Shown: positions 1-11,526 of the stretch, one piece after another | How positions within the stretch are numbered: position 1 is the first letter of the stretch | Layout of the letters: every line of letters begins with the position of its first letter | Source: Cylindrodendrum hubeiense | Taxonomy: Eukaryota; Ascomycota; Sordariomycetes; Hypocreales; Nectriaceae | NCBI GenBank assembly: GCA_014621425.1 | Contig: JAANBB010000355.1 | Location: forward strand, 1-42,761 | Direction: 5' to 3' | Length of the DNA stretch: 42,761 nucleotides | Position numbers and translations under genes: made by a program | The notes under the pieces: model-generated | What the model saw: only the letters and a program-made list of their open reading frames with translations | Databases searched by the model: none | Told to the model about the DNA's origin: nothing

Positions 1-269
1 AAAAGCAATCAAAGGCTGAGAAGAGAGCTGAGGAAGATGGACTATGGACGTATCAAGGGCGAGTTGTAAGGTGTAATTATCAGAGTCGAAATCGATTGGC
101 ACAGCCAAATTTGACTATCCTTGGTTGAGGTGCAACCTAGTTTAACTTCAAAAGGGGTGTATGATGCGAGATACATGAAGAGTGGTTGCACAACACGGTG
201 AGGCTCGATGGGCGTCGCGATCATGGGCAGTAACTAGCCATGCCCCTAGGATGACCTCATCTGCTTTGG

Positions 270-306
270 GTCAACGGTTAACGGTCAACGGCTAACGTTT
301 AACGGG
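270..306. repeat. short degenerate YAACGG repeat
   Basis: About five imperfect copies of a 7-base unit around TCAACGG/TTAACGG/CTAACGG lie head to tail. A single related stretch (CTAACGGCTAAC) recurs near 718-730. It has no coding context. Confidence 0.6.
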
Positions 307-380
307 CAGCGAGTGCGTGCTGCTGACTATCGTCATTAAAGAAAGAGGCTGCTATGCAGAGCATAGACGTGCATTGGGCA

Positions 381-457
381 CCAGCATGGACATGAGCATG
401 GACACCGCCAGCATGGACACCACCAGCATGGACACCACCAGCATGGACACCAGCATG
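381..457. repeat. minisatellite, 12/15-bp unit AGCATGGACACC(ACC)
   Basis: Five to six head-to-tail copies of AGCATGGACACC, some extended by ACC or GCC, so units are 12 or 15 bp. All length changes are multiples of three, which leaves the plus frame open (Ser-Met-Asp-Thr-Thr). No start context, intron or domain supports a gene, so I call it a simple repeat. Confidence 0.8.
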
Positions 458-760
458 GAGCGAGCGCGGGCGCGGACATGGGTACGTACGGGCATAAAGG
501 GCGAGGCGAGACCCCGGCCCACGCACTGCCTCGGCCGGCAACGACGAACGTGGTAGAAAGAGGATTCACCGTTGGGCGGTTGGGCGGTTACGCGGTTAGG
601 GCCTTGGAAGCTTCTGACAAGACCACCAATATGATGCTGTAGGTAGGTAGCTAGCACACCCGTTCATTTCGGGTCCGAGGCTCCATGGTCGTCACGGACC
701 AGGTCTTGGAGGTTGGGCCTAACGGCTAACAGCTACCAAGGGGTCCGGGGGGCAGGTGAA

Positions 761-840
761 GGCCAGCATTGGCCAGCAAAGGCTAGCAAAGGCCAGCAAA
801 GGCCAGCAAATGCCAGCATAGACCAGCATTGACCAGCAAA
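761..840. repeat. decamer tandem array, unit GGCCAGCAAA
   Basis: Eight consecutive 10-bp units in exact register with consensus GGCCAGCAAA and one to three substitutions per copy. There are no indels across the 80 bp, so each unit sits one helical turn from the next. Partial further units follow to about 855. Confidence 0.9.
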
Positions 841-1270
841 GGCTTGCCAGCATGGGTGCTCCGTTATACGAGGAAGGTGCAAGGTGCGGGCCCCAACTGC
901 CCGAGTCCCAAGGGACAAACATCCAACGCCGCCTGGGGTGCGACGACGATGCACGAAGTACTCGTGGACTCGGCCCAAGATCGAACCTCAATCTCCTGGC
1001 GCCTCGATAAACTCGCAATGTGCCAATCTGGTAATCTGCCAATCTGCACCCGACGGAGTCACGATGGTGAATTTCTCCGCCGGTGCGTCCAGCACCACCT
1101 GCCCAAAGCTTGCCTTAGCGACACCAATGACACCTGATGATCGACGCTGCCAACAGCGGGTTTGTGACTGACTAGTTCCTGGTAGTCCCTCGGCGGAAGG
1201 GGAGGGTGAAGCAAAGGCCAGCTACGGCCTCAGCCCAGCCGAGTCAACGCAACGGCCATGGCCTAATCCT

Positions 1271-1328
1271 CGCGCCTCCACGCCTCCGCGCCTCCACGCC
1301 TCGCGCCTCCACGCCTCCTCACGCCTCC
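1271..1328. repeat. CGCCTCCA minisatellite
   Basis: A run of CGCCTCCA / CGCCTCCG / CGCCTCG units, 6 to 9 bp each, about seven copies. It is pyrimidine-rich on the plus strand and has no associated gene. Confidence 0.8.
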
Positions 1329-4300
1329 CCCGACCTGCCCACGCCTCTCGACCGCCCTTTGCGTTATCACCATGCTGCGACGTCCCTCTCCTCTATTAGC
1401 CTCACATCACGATGCTCCTCCGCCGATCGCTCCTCGGGACGGCATTCTCCGTACCCTGGGTCGCTAGTCCCAATCGCAGCCCTCCGCCGGGGATATTTGG
1501 CACCAAGCTAGGGAGGGCATCATCCCTTACTTGCAGACAGCCGGTGCCGCCACAAAATAGTGCGGCCGCCGCTGTAGTATTCTGGGGGCAGCACCCAAAG
1601 CCAGTGCTTCCAATAGCATTTGCTCCCAGTCCCATTGAATGCGGTACTGTAATCTGTACCTCGTGCAGTGTTCCAAGGTCGCCGCCTGGACCATCGGCGT
1701 CGCACAGACACACGTCCTGGAGAAGCACCGGTGCTGGCACCCCCGACTTCACACCCTCAGCGAGGGATATACAGGGTTCCTCCTTGTTCCCCCAAGCACC
1801 GTCTAGGATAGCCATTATCCATGGGCGCGACACACGGACACATGGCACATGGCAGTGGACCCCTCGCCTGTCTCTCCACATGCAGCCTGACATCGTCGTC
1901 CACGGGCCTCCCATTACCAACCAGGCCGTCCAGAATCCCCGATACAGAAGGACCCTTCACTTGCCCTGGCTGCAAGGCTTCCATGTTGGGTTAATCGCCG
2001 CCTGTCAAACCACCGACCTGCCTCGCCGCCAATCGCCGAGGACTGTAAGCCGGGGCCTTGACAGCCCTCGCAAACCCGAGAGCGAGATGAGGAATTCAGT
2101 TGCGGCGTGGGATGTAATTTAGATGCAAACCATCATCCTTTCGCCTGGATCTCCCTAGTATTTCCGATACCAATGGGAGGACGCAGTGGCCATCGTACGA
2201 GCGCCGGGCCAAGAGCTGTGTCTTGGTCGAGACCCTTCATTCCCTCTGTGTAAAACAGTCCAAAACTGTACATCCGTCATCGCCGGTCAGGATCGCAGTA
2301 CACCCAATTACTCGGTACGGCAGAAGGGAACGCCGAGGGCGAAACAGCATGGACTGGCCATGTAAGCGGCCGCCTGGACCTCGTCGTCTGTTGCTCCAGA
2401 TTCGACATAAGCCCAACTATTTGGAGACGAGCGGGGTCTCTCGTTGATTTGGAATGTGACACTTTGGGCAGAGGGTCAAGCACACGCCTGGAGGGGGTCG
2501 ATTCCCTGCAAGCCAGGACCAGCCCTCCGATCATTCACGATGTCACTTCATCTAATCAAACCTACGGGCTGATGGACTCGGAAATCCCAAAAAGTATCCC
2601 AAATTGGGAAAGATGATGAGCTGAAAGATCAGGGTTATGACCTGAACTTTGCCACGCCCCCAGTGACCTCCCGGGCTTGGTTGCCAGTCTCAGCAATGAC
2701 CGATGAATAAGTCCAAAGACAATTGCTCTCGGCCCGTGATGCAGCCTTGGCCGCAACGGCTGCGGCCGTTTTGCCGTTCCGATACGGGAAGCGCTATTGG
2801 TAAACTACATAGAAGGTAAATTTCCGCGACATGGGGACCCTGGAACACCATGATATGACATGACGATGCTGCCACTAGTTGTGATGATGGCCTTGGGGTT
2901 CAACGTCTCGTCATAGGCAAGGTTCCACCTCTGCAAGCTCGTTCACCGACCGGCCCAACGTCACCTCGCATCGAACTTGACTCTGGACAGGGCCTATTGA
3001 TGCAGCCATCCTCCCCATTTTTTCGATGGCTTGACTTCGACAGAACGGCAGAGGGCGGATGAAATCTCCCAGCTAGACGAGGCCGTGTCCCAAAATATGC
3101 TTCGTCCCCTGCACATGCGAGTGTTGTCGACAGGGACAGGGTACCTAACCGTCATTAACTTGAAGCACAGCTCACTCCCGGCATCACTGGAGAAGGTTCA
3201 TCTCTCCTTGATTCGGTAGTGTGTCCTGCCACAGGCCTCAATGCGATCCTTCTTGCTGCACGCGATCACACCCAACTCCGCCCAGGGCATCCGCCAGGAC
3301 GCCGTGGGGATCCTTTCTCACGCCCCTCCAGCACATCGAGCCCGGCCCCTGGTCCATTCGCTTACTGGCCAGACGGAGATTTTTTTCCCGTTGGGCCCTG
3401 GAGGATGATCGCTCTCATTTCGTTGCAGAGGTCTCGATTATTCTCCGGCAGGGGGTAAACCTTTCGATGCTACCACGAATCTATCAGAAGTGGTCTGGCT
3501 TGCGACTTTCTTGGTATGTGCGGTATGGGCGAGTTTCTTTCAGCGTGGCAGATTCCCCCCCCCCTCGCCCCGACACTATTACGTACCGCTCTGATGCGGT
3601 GACGCATGGTCAAAGACGGCAGATGACGCGCCCGAGACATGTGCTACACAGGGCAATCGGACGACGATCAAGGGCCCGGGGTTTTGGGACGCACCTGTGT
3701 GCTTGCAGATGGAACGGGACACCAGCGTCAGCGGTCTCCTGCATGTTCCGCCATCGGCCTAGTCACCGAGGCGCGATGCTCAGCCATGGACGATCGGGCC
3801 AAGAACCAGAGACACAGCCTTTGTGACAGATGAGACGAACCGGCTGTTGAGAGGCGGGTGGTAGGGCTACGGCCGATCACCATGCCTACAAGTGTGCGGT
3901 ATAAGTGACAGGCTGATGCATACTATAGGCAAGGTCCGAGTCACGATTAGGCATCGTCGTATCCCCCTGCGCGGAGCCACGATCAGACTGTAATGTCCCA
4001 TCGAGGAGTCCGGGGGATTTTAGTGAAGCCAGTGGAAGCCGCTTGCGAGCCTCGCTTGTTAACTTTGGGCGGTGACGATAAGAAATACGAGAAGCAAGAA
4101 TGTTAGAACCGGCCCTCCAGCTCTGTTTGAGATTGGCTCCTACGATGGAGCTCGCGCGTGGTTGATTTACCTTCAACACAGCACACCACGCAGCACGCTG
4201 CGCAAAGACAGTGATGAGAGTGTCTCTTCTTCCTCTGGAACCCTCCCTGTGCCGCCGGCAAGATTGACTAGTCGTTCCTGTCTCTGTCTTACGGAGGTTG

Positions 4301-6389
4301 GGTGGCGTCCATGTGATGTAGCGACAGTAGAGTTGCTTTTGGCTTGCCATGAGTCGTGGATCTATGCTCGCGGGAGCCATGAGATCGACGAATTGCCAGA
4401 GCACTCCCGCAGGGCCGCAGCTCAAGTGTCTCTTGACCGATTCGCCCGACTCGCCCGCTGAGAAGCTACTATGCACACTACAAGCGCTCTCAGCCCCAGA
4501 AAACATCCCTGACATCCCAATCACCGTGCTATCTCAAATCTGAACACAAAGTCTCAGTCGACACCGCAGGCTACCCTACAACACACCGCCGCCTAGCCTC
4601 CAACCCACGAGATATCTCAAACATGCCTCGCTTGCCCCGGCGATCCCCATCATGAAAATTAAGGCGGCATATTATGTCACTCTCGCAGTAGCGGCACATA
4701 AATCACTGCCTAGCTGTACCCACGGAAACCCCCCCCCCTAAAAAGTAATTCTCCCATCGTCCATATTCCATGTCTCGCGGCCACAATAGCCTGACTTTAG
4801 CAGAAACAACGCGGGAGAAGACACATGGATCATGGACGTGCCTTCAGCTGAGACCTCCGCCACGGTACTATGTACTGTTTGTTGTTTCCCACGCGCCGTG
4901 GTGAAAAGGAAGGGGGCCACGCCTGGCCCCCGACGAAGCGGTCCAGCCGTGTCGCGCATCTTCGGTACGTAGTGATCACGGAAGTAGCACCGAGCGCAGT
5001 GCAGCTTGACAGGGTGGAGAAGGCGAACTAGCTCCGCTTGCCCCAGTCCAGACCTTTCCTTCAGCAATATGACAGGTGGAGGAAAAAGCAAAAATGCCAT
5101 TTTCCGATGCCATCTCTTGCTCCACTGTACCTGTCTCAGTCCGTGGGAAGGCGTTCGTTGAAGGACCGAAGACAGACTATTGAGCCGCCGACCCGGGCCG
5201 GCGTGAGGTGGCGGGTGTCATCGACGGGACCGAAAAGTGATGTGATTAATATTAATATTCAGCGCCGATCTTGGTCGAGGCCATGAGAGTCAGGGGGATG
5301 GCGTCGTGACAATTGGACCTACCGCAGTCGGGATTGAGCGCGGCTGACGCCTAATGGCACCGACTCTGTGACTACCATGGCTGGACCTTGCTTGATTTGG
5401 ACACGTTGACGCCGACTGTAATAGGGGCTTTGCAACTACTGCATTCTGTGATCTTCGACGCATCTGACAGGTGGTGGGTGTAGTATTCCCGTACGGATGT
5501 GTGGCGAGCCTCCAAAGATATGCACATTCATTGTATCTGGGGCACTTATTATGCTAGGTATTACATGGCATAATACTATACGGCTCTGGACTCGAGGCGA
5601 GGCCATCGTGACGAGCAAATACACAAAACGCCAAAAAAGATCCCCCAGTCCGCTCTGCGTCAAACCAAAACACCCACCCTCGCTAATCCGCGTTGTGATC
5701 CCGTTACCCGTGAGCCGAGTCTCTGGTGCCTGGCATGGCCTGTATCCTCTGTGCAAGAGGGCACTCGCACCACGCGCACCCCCCGACGCGACTCACCCAG
5801 CGCATGTGCGACGAGGTTTCCTCCCCGGGCTCTCGCACAGAGACCAAGACGTATTCCCATTCGGCCCCCGTCCACCATCGAGCTGAGACTGCTCGGCGTG
5901 ACACGAGGGCGCCCTGCTCGCTTGCCGTGATCTTGCCGTGCACGCCTTCGTACTCAGCGCGCAAGAGATAGACGAGTCGGTGCTTTCCTCGACACGATGT
6001 GATCCGGAACGCCACGCCTGCTGTCTCGATGCTGCAGGTCGCAGATACAAAAAGAGATAGAAGAAGACTGTGTATGTGTGAGGCGTCCATGGCACCGAGG
6101 GAAGGACAACGTGGGATCACGGGAGGCCCTTGTAGGACGGGAAGCCGCGTCCCCGGCTAGAGGCGTCGCAAAACGGGCTGGATTGGGCCATGTTGGGCGC
6201 TGTTATCTTCCCCGGAACGGGGATTCGTTACGCTGTGTTGTCTGCCACGAGACGTTTCAACGCTGCGGAACAGGTTCGGCGCATCAACGAGACATTGAAA
6301 CATGAGAGGCTGGAACATGGGCAAGGCGGTGGCAGGCAAGGCGCGGGCGCAAGCGCAGGCGCTGGATGAGGGGTTGCTGCAGGGCTCTA

Positions 6390-9300
6390 TCACAGCCGAG
6401 GCTCGATGCCCCGGAAGTTGCTGTCTTCTGCCCAATGCGAATCTGGCCAGACGAGGCGGAGAGCCTCCCAGATATGGCTATGCAAGACATGTGTCAGTAA
6501 CACTTGTTCCGTTCTCGGGGTATAACAGGCATCGGCGGGAGGGCGGTGCCACAGGGAGGCGCCGGTGCCGAAGCTGTAAGGAACAGGGGATGTGTGCTCA
6601 CCTAACGTGGAGGATCTCGAGTCCATCCTTGACCTCTTGCGGTAGATCCTTGACATCCTTGCGGTTCTGGGCGGGGAGTAGCACCGTCTTGACTCCCGCT
6701 CGGAGCGCGCCGATGAGCTTCTCCTTGATACCCCCGACGGCTGTAACTCGGCCCCGGAGAGAAATCTCGCCCTGTAGCACAAGAAGTGTGAGCAAATCAA
6801 CATATCATCTGTCAAAGAATCTGCCATAAACTTACCGTCATCGCCATGGTTGGTGGCACTGGCTTGCCTGAGAAGAGAGAAATCAGGGCCACAGCCTGGC
6901 CGATGCCACTGCTGGGACCGTCCTTGGGGATGGCACCCGAGGGGCAGTGTACATGGATGCTGCGCTCCTTCATGATGTCGGTGGTAGGCTCCGGCGTGAG
7001 GCCAAGCTCAAAAGCATGCGCCTTGACCCAAGTTAGGGCCACTTCAACACTCTCCTTGAGAACGTCGCCGAGCTTGCCGGTGAGCTGCACCCGCCCATTG
7101 CCAGGCATATCAGCTACCTCGATGAAGAGAATGCTGCCGTTGCCTCCAGAGCTGTAGGCGACGAGGCCGGTCACGATACCGGGACGACTCGTCTTCTCAG
7201 CAATCTCTTCCTCGTACTTCTCGATACCCAGAATGTTCTCAATGTCATCCACAGTTAGGATCGGCTGGTAATCGCCGGCATGCCCACCGTCCTTTGCTTC
7301 GGAAAACTCCACAGCCTTGGCCCGGCAGACCGAGCCGATCTCACGCTCGAGGTTACGGACACCGGATTCACGAGTGTAGGACTCGATGATCTTGGATACA
7401 ACGTCCTGGTTGAAAGCAACCTGGCTTTCGGCTAGTCCGTTAACCCTGATCTGCTTGGGGATTAGGTGCTGCATCGCAATGTGACGCTTCTCAAGAGTTG
7501 TGTAGCCAGGGATGTAGATGGTCTCCATACGATCCAGGAGAGGAGCAGGGATTGTGTCCAAGCTGTTGGCTGTGGCGATAAACAGGATCTTGGAAAGATC
7601 AATAGGCATTCCGACGTAGTGATCTTGGAAGTTGTTATTTTGCTCGGGATCCAGAACCTCGAGCATGGCTGCTGAGGGGTCGCCGTGGACACTGGCCTGT
7701 CCAATCTTGTCGATCTCATCAAGCAAGAAGACGGGGTTGGCAACGCCGACCTTCCTCAGACCTTGGACGATAAGGCCAGGCATAGCCGCAACGTAGGTTC
7801 GTCGATGGCCACGGATCTCAGCCTCGTCTCTGACACCACCCAAAGAGATACGGTGGAATTTGCGCCCCAAGGCCGTGGCCACGGATCTAGCCAGACTGGT
7901 CTTGCCCACACCGGGCGGTCCGGCTAGGAGCATGATGGGGGATCTGTCCACCTGGCGCTGAGACTTGAGGATTTGGAGCTTCGCGATTTCTGGCCTCGGT
8001 GTGTCCTCAGCGCCCTGGTTCGCATCGGCATTTCCATCCTCTCCTTCTTGGGGCTTGTCCAGGCTTTGTTCGGCCTTCTTGATCTTCTCATCCACGTCGT
8101 CATTGATGGACTGCTTGAGTCTCAGCACCGCCAAATACTCAATGAGTCTCTTCTTGACGCTTTCCAGGCCATAGTGGTCTTCATCAAGCTGTTTCTTGGC
8201 CTTGTGTAGCGTCTCCGGGCCTAGTCGATCATCGGTGAGGGTCGACCAGGGAATTTCTGACAGGGTTTCCAACCAATTCCTGGTAACCTGATACTCCTGG
8301 TTCATTGGCATCATCTTCTGCAGCCGCCGCATCTCTCTGTCCACTGTCTTGGAAGCATCTTGAGGGAGTTTGGCATTCTGAAGCTTCCGCTTGAGCTCGT
8401 CCAGCTCGTTGGCTTCTTGATCATCGTTTTGATCGTTGTTTGGAGGGAACTGCCCGGACGGGGGAACAAATGACATGCCTGGTATTTGGGGTAGCGAGTT
8501 GTTGCCCTTGCGATTTTGGTTTTCGTTCAGCCGATCCAAAATCTGAATGGGCATGGCTGCGAAAGTTGTGATCTTGAAGTTGTTCTTGATGCCTCCGACT
8601 TGACGCTCAAGCAGCTCGATGACCTTGGTCAGGCGCACCTTGACATCTAGTGCGGCGAGGACCTCGAGCTTCTCCTCGTGCGAGGTCTCAACCAAATTGG
8701 CCATGAAGTCGGCTAGCAGTCCCGCATCTTTTATTTCCCTCCTCATTATGAGCATATCTAATCGTTTCGTTATCAGTGGTGATAGGATGGGGCCGCCCTT
8801 AGTTCGAGGTAGGAGGGATGAAATCCTCAGAATAGTGACGAGTTCTCGCGATCGGGTTTTCAGGAGGGCAAAGAGATCCTGAAGTTGCTTGTCGGGGGGG
8901 GATGCCACTAAGCGACTGTTAGCTACAGCTGGCAAAGACTGGGCCTCGTTGACTTGGACATACTGTCATCGGTAAAATATGTAACCTTTCCCTCGAAGAA
9001 GGGACGCTCCCGAGTGATGTCATCGACACGGATGCGAGATGTGCCTTCGACGCGCAAGGAGAACTCCCCGGTGCCTCTTCCATCGATGCCAATGATCTTG
9101 GCGGCGACGCCAAAGTTGTAAAGATCACCCTTCTTGGCACTGCCGGGGTTCACATTCTCGATCTGGGAGCTGTCGATTTCCTCTGCGTCGCTGACGAGGA
9201 GCTGGCCGTTGGGGCCGACTAGGGGCGAGGAGACGGGGACGCAGGCGATGGGGACGCCATCGATACGGCCATCGGGGCCTTTGGTAGCAGCGCGTTCGTA

Positions 9301-9432
9301 GACGTGGGCGAGGAGGGCGGGGATGTCGGGACGGCTAGAGTTGACTGCAATGCGCTGGACGAGGCCGGGGAGGAGGATGGTGCCGCGCGCGAGCGGGATC
9401 AGGGGAAGCGTCGCGGTCTGAGATCTCCCCAT
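6390..9432 (-). CDS. LON2: peroxisomal Lon protease (LON2/Pln type)
   Basis: An ATP-dependent serine protease that degrades damaged matrix proteins in peroxisomes. Exons are 9432-8964, 8907-6836, 6771-6602 and 6477-6390, giving 932 residues, normal for the family. The start [10 protein letters not shown] matches the usual short N-terminus; the frame stays open upstream to 9567, but that part looks like leader. The N-terminal Lon substrate domain occupies roughly residues 5-260. The AAA+ module follows, with Walker A GPPGVGKT (486-493) and Walker B FLLDEID (550-556). The protease domain has catalytic Ser822 in KDGPSSG and Lys865 in GGIKEK. The protein ends IEPRL, a variant of the SRL-type peroxisomal signal of fungal Pln, and resembles LON2 rather than mitochondrial Lon because no transit peptide is seen. 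It is divergent from RPA2. Splice sites are inferred, but all junctions restore conserved sequence. Confidence 0.96.
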
Positions 9433-10471
9433 GACGGAATCAAGGCTTGCAGGAAGAACAACGATGCAGAGGTGAAGCAGCGAGAAACCGACAGAGGACA
9501 GGGGCTTGAGAGATGGACGGGGGACAAGTGTTTTGGTATTTTGGATGGATGGGGCACAGCAGGACAAGGTGGAGGAAGTTGATGTCAGATGTCAAGTCGT
9601 CGGTCGGCGGCCGGTCGCGGTAAAGCTGGAGAAACACGGGGATCGAGGCCGAAGCCGGGGTGCAGCGCTACCACTACCTGTGGATGTACATGGTACAGCG
9701 GCGTCGTTCCACTTCGCTGCCGAGGCTAATTTTGCCATTTCTGTACTGCGACAGCTCTTGGAATAGCATGACAGACGTAATTCCGCATAAACAGTGCCGT
9801 CGGCTGGGCCTGGGCCTTGGCCCCAGTGAAAGTCGCCGTCAAAGTCGCCCCAGAAGCGCCGTCGGCATTCTGGCTCGGGATCGGAATTGCCCCAGGATTT
9901 CTCCCCGATGCCACCATGTTCCGTCGCCGTTGATCGATGACTCGCGAATCGACCTCGTCCGTTCCGCTCACGGGATGCAAGCCCACCCGCACCGTTGGAG
10001 GCGTGCAGGAACGCAGTGCATAACGATTGATAAATCGAATCATCAGCCTGACCCGGGACTGTGACGCGGCACTCGGCCACTCTGCCACTCTGCCGCTATG
10101 CCGCTCTCTGCTGAGGCTCCTCCGCCCGGGCCCCCATCCGCCCAGTTGTCTGTCATGCGAGCGCCTGTGCGTCTACATGTAGGGTATAGAGTACAGAGAG
10201 GGTGCCAGCGCGTGGGTGCCCTGAACCCGTTCATCACCCGTCGGCACGACGTCCGGGCCGTGATTAGTTAGTAACGTTAGATGACGAAGGCTGTTCCGAG
10301 AGACAAAAGCGCACGTGCTCACGTACCCAAGGTACCCAGGTACGTACCTACCACCTGCTTGATCTTCGGCTTGAAGCTCCAGAGCCCAAGATGACTAAGT
10401 CCCTCGACTCGACGCCCCCTGCCCCACTGTTCCGACGCGAATCGCGGGGCAACCATCCATCCATTAAACCA

Positions 10472-10483
10472 AAGTCGCGACTT
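10472..10483. promoter_or_regulatory. perfect 12-bp palindrome AAGTCGCGACTT
   Basis: A perfect palindrome with core TCGCGA, 69 bp upstream of the RPA2 start and one base from an MluI box. TCGCGA resembles variants of the MBF/SBF site. Function is inferred from position only. Confidence 0.4.
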
Positions 10484-10484
10484 C

Positions 10485-10490
10485 ACGCGT
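10485..10490. promoter_or_regulatory. MluI cell-cycle box (ACGCGT)
   Basis: ACGCGT is the binding site of MBF, which drives G1/S expression of DNA replication genes, including RPA subunits, in yeasts. Here it lies 62 bp upstream of the RPA2 start codon. The motif is seen; regulation in this organism is inferred. Confidence 0.5.
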
Positions 10491-10551
10491 CTCCCTGAAT
10501 TTGTGTGACTGACTGCTTTAACATCTACCAAAACCTCACACAACCAACACA

Positions 10552-11526
10552 ATGTGTATGCCTCCCACCCCCGCTGAACCGTCCTATGGAAGTCTACTGA
10601 CCTAAACCGAACAGCTGCATACGGAGGATACTCAAAACCGGCCTACGGCGCCCAGGGCGGTGACGATTCTGGCGGCTTCTTCGCAGGCGGTTCACAGCAG
10701 GGCAGTCAAGGTGGTGGTGGTGGCGGCAAGGTATGTCGGATCCCATATTCCCCCTCAAACGCATCGCCCCAAGACACCGTTCAGCTACTGACGACGTCCC
10801 CGAATCCCCTAGTCTTACCAAGATGAGTCCTTGCGCCCCGTCACGATCAAGCAAATCCTCGACGCCGAGGAGGCCTACGCCGGCGCCGACTTCAAAATCG
10901 ACGGCTCCCCCGTCACTCAAATCACATTCGTGGGCCAGGTCCGCAACGTGAACCCGCAACAGACCACCATCACCCTCAAACTCGATGACGGCACCGGCCA
11001 GATCGAGGTCAAGAAGTGGATTGACGGCGACAGGCCGGACGATGCTCTCCCTACGTACGAGGTCGACTCTCAAGTCCGCATCTGGGGCCGACTCAAGTCC
11101 TTCAACAAGCGCCACGTTGGTGCTCACGTCATCCGTCCCGTGTCCGACCCCAACGAGGTCAACTATCACCTCCTCGAGGCCGCCTACGTCCACCTCTACT
11201 TCACCAAGGGACCTCTTGGTGGTGCCAACGGCGCCAACGGCGAAGGAGACAGCATGTTCGTCGACGGCGGTGGCTACAATGACCAAGCTGGTGGCAATGC
11301 TAGCCAAGCAAACAGTAAATTGTCTGGCTGCTCCGCCCCCGCCAAGAAGATGTTCACATTCATGAACGACACACCCGGCGGCAACGAGGGCATCCATCTC
11401 AACGTCATCACCAACTCCACTGGCATGTCCGTGAGAGATGTTCTAACTGGTGCCGACGAGTTGCTTGGTCAGGGCCTAATCTACACGACCGTTGACGACG
11501 AGACATGGGCGATTCTGGAATACTGA
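10552..11526 (+). CDS. RFA2: replication protein A subunit 2 (RPA32)
   Basis: The middle subunit of the heterotrimeric single-strand DNA-binding complex used in replication, repair and recombination. Exons are 10552-10555, 10615-10730 and 10813-11526 (277 residues). The first coding exon is only ATGT; splicing gives MSAYGGYSKPAYGAQ, the expected N-terminus. Residues 1-40 form the Gly/Ser-rich phosphorylation region, followed by SYQDESLRPVTIKQI. The OB fold spans about 60-165 and includes VGQVRNVNPQQTTITLKLDD. A Gly/Asn-rich linker leads to a C-terminal winged helix (about 215-277, GIHLNVITN to WAILEY) that recruits repair partners. Intron donors GTATGC and GTATGT and acceptors ACAG and CTAG are consensus. 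It is convergent with the GNAT gene. An MCB box sits in the promoter. Confidence 0.95.

Larger units (their letters stand above)
1..6389. other. gene-poor region with minisatellites
   Basis: No open frame here shows a recognisable protein family. The longer frames (1402-1920 minus, 1412-2122 plus, 3221-3826 plus, 3886-4524 minus, 5704-6120 minus) overlap one another on opposite strands. They lack family motifs, and the one whose codons I read through (1412-2122 plus) has no GC bias at third positions, unlike the real genes downstream. The first 1.4 kb carries four separate short tandem repeats, listed individually. The stretch 5700-6389 is the 3' flank of the Lon gene. A degraded or rapidly evolving gene cannot be excluded. 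Confidence 0.6.
9433..10551. promoter_or_regulatory. divergent promoter region between Lon and RPA2
   Basis: About 1.1 kb separates the two start codons. It contains an inverted repeat ACGTACC...GGTACGT around a central GGTACC (10321-10345), and a TCGCGA palindrome plus an MCB box next to RPA2 (listed separately). The open frames here (9592-10080 and others) show no family features and I treat them as chance. Confidence 0.6.

Noticed and set aside
960..1040. tRNA-like B box (GGTTCGATC) on the minus strand
   Set aside because: The T-loop is followed by T rather than the required C61, no stable T-stem forms, and no A box lies at the right distance.
1402..2122. Overlapping opposite-strand open frames of 172 and 236 codons
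   Set aside because: No domain or signal peptide, and codon third positions of the plus frame look random. One or both must be chance.
3886..4524. 212-codon minus-strand frame overlapping a 129-codon plus-strand frame
   Set aside because: No conserved motif in either, no splice sites extending them, and composition unlike the supported genes.
9433..9567. Upstream extension of the Lon frame to an earlier Met
   Set aside because: The extra 45 residues do not resemble the Lon family, whereas [17 protein letters not shown] matches the usual start.
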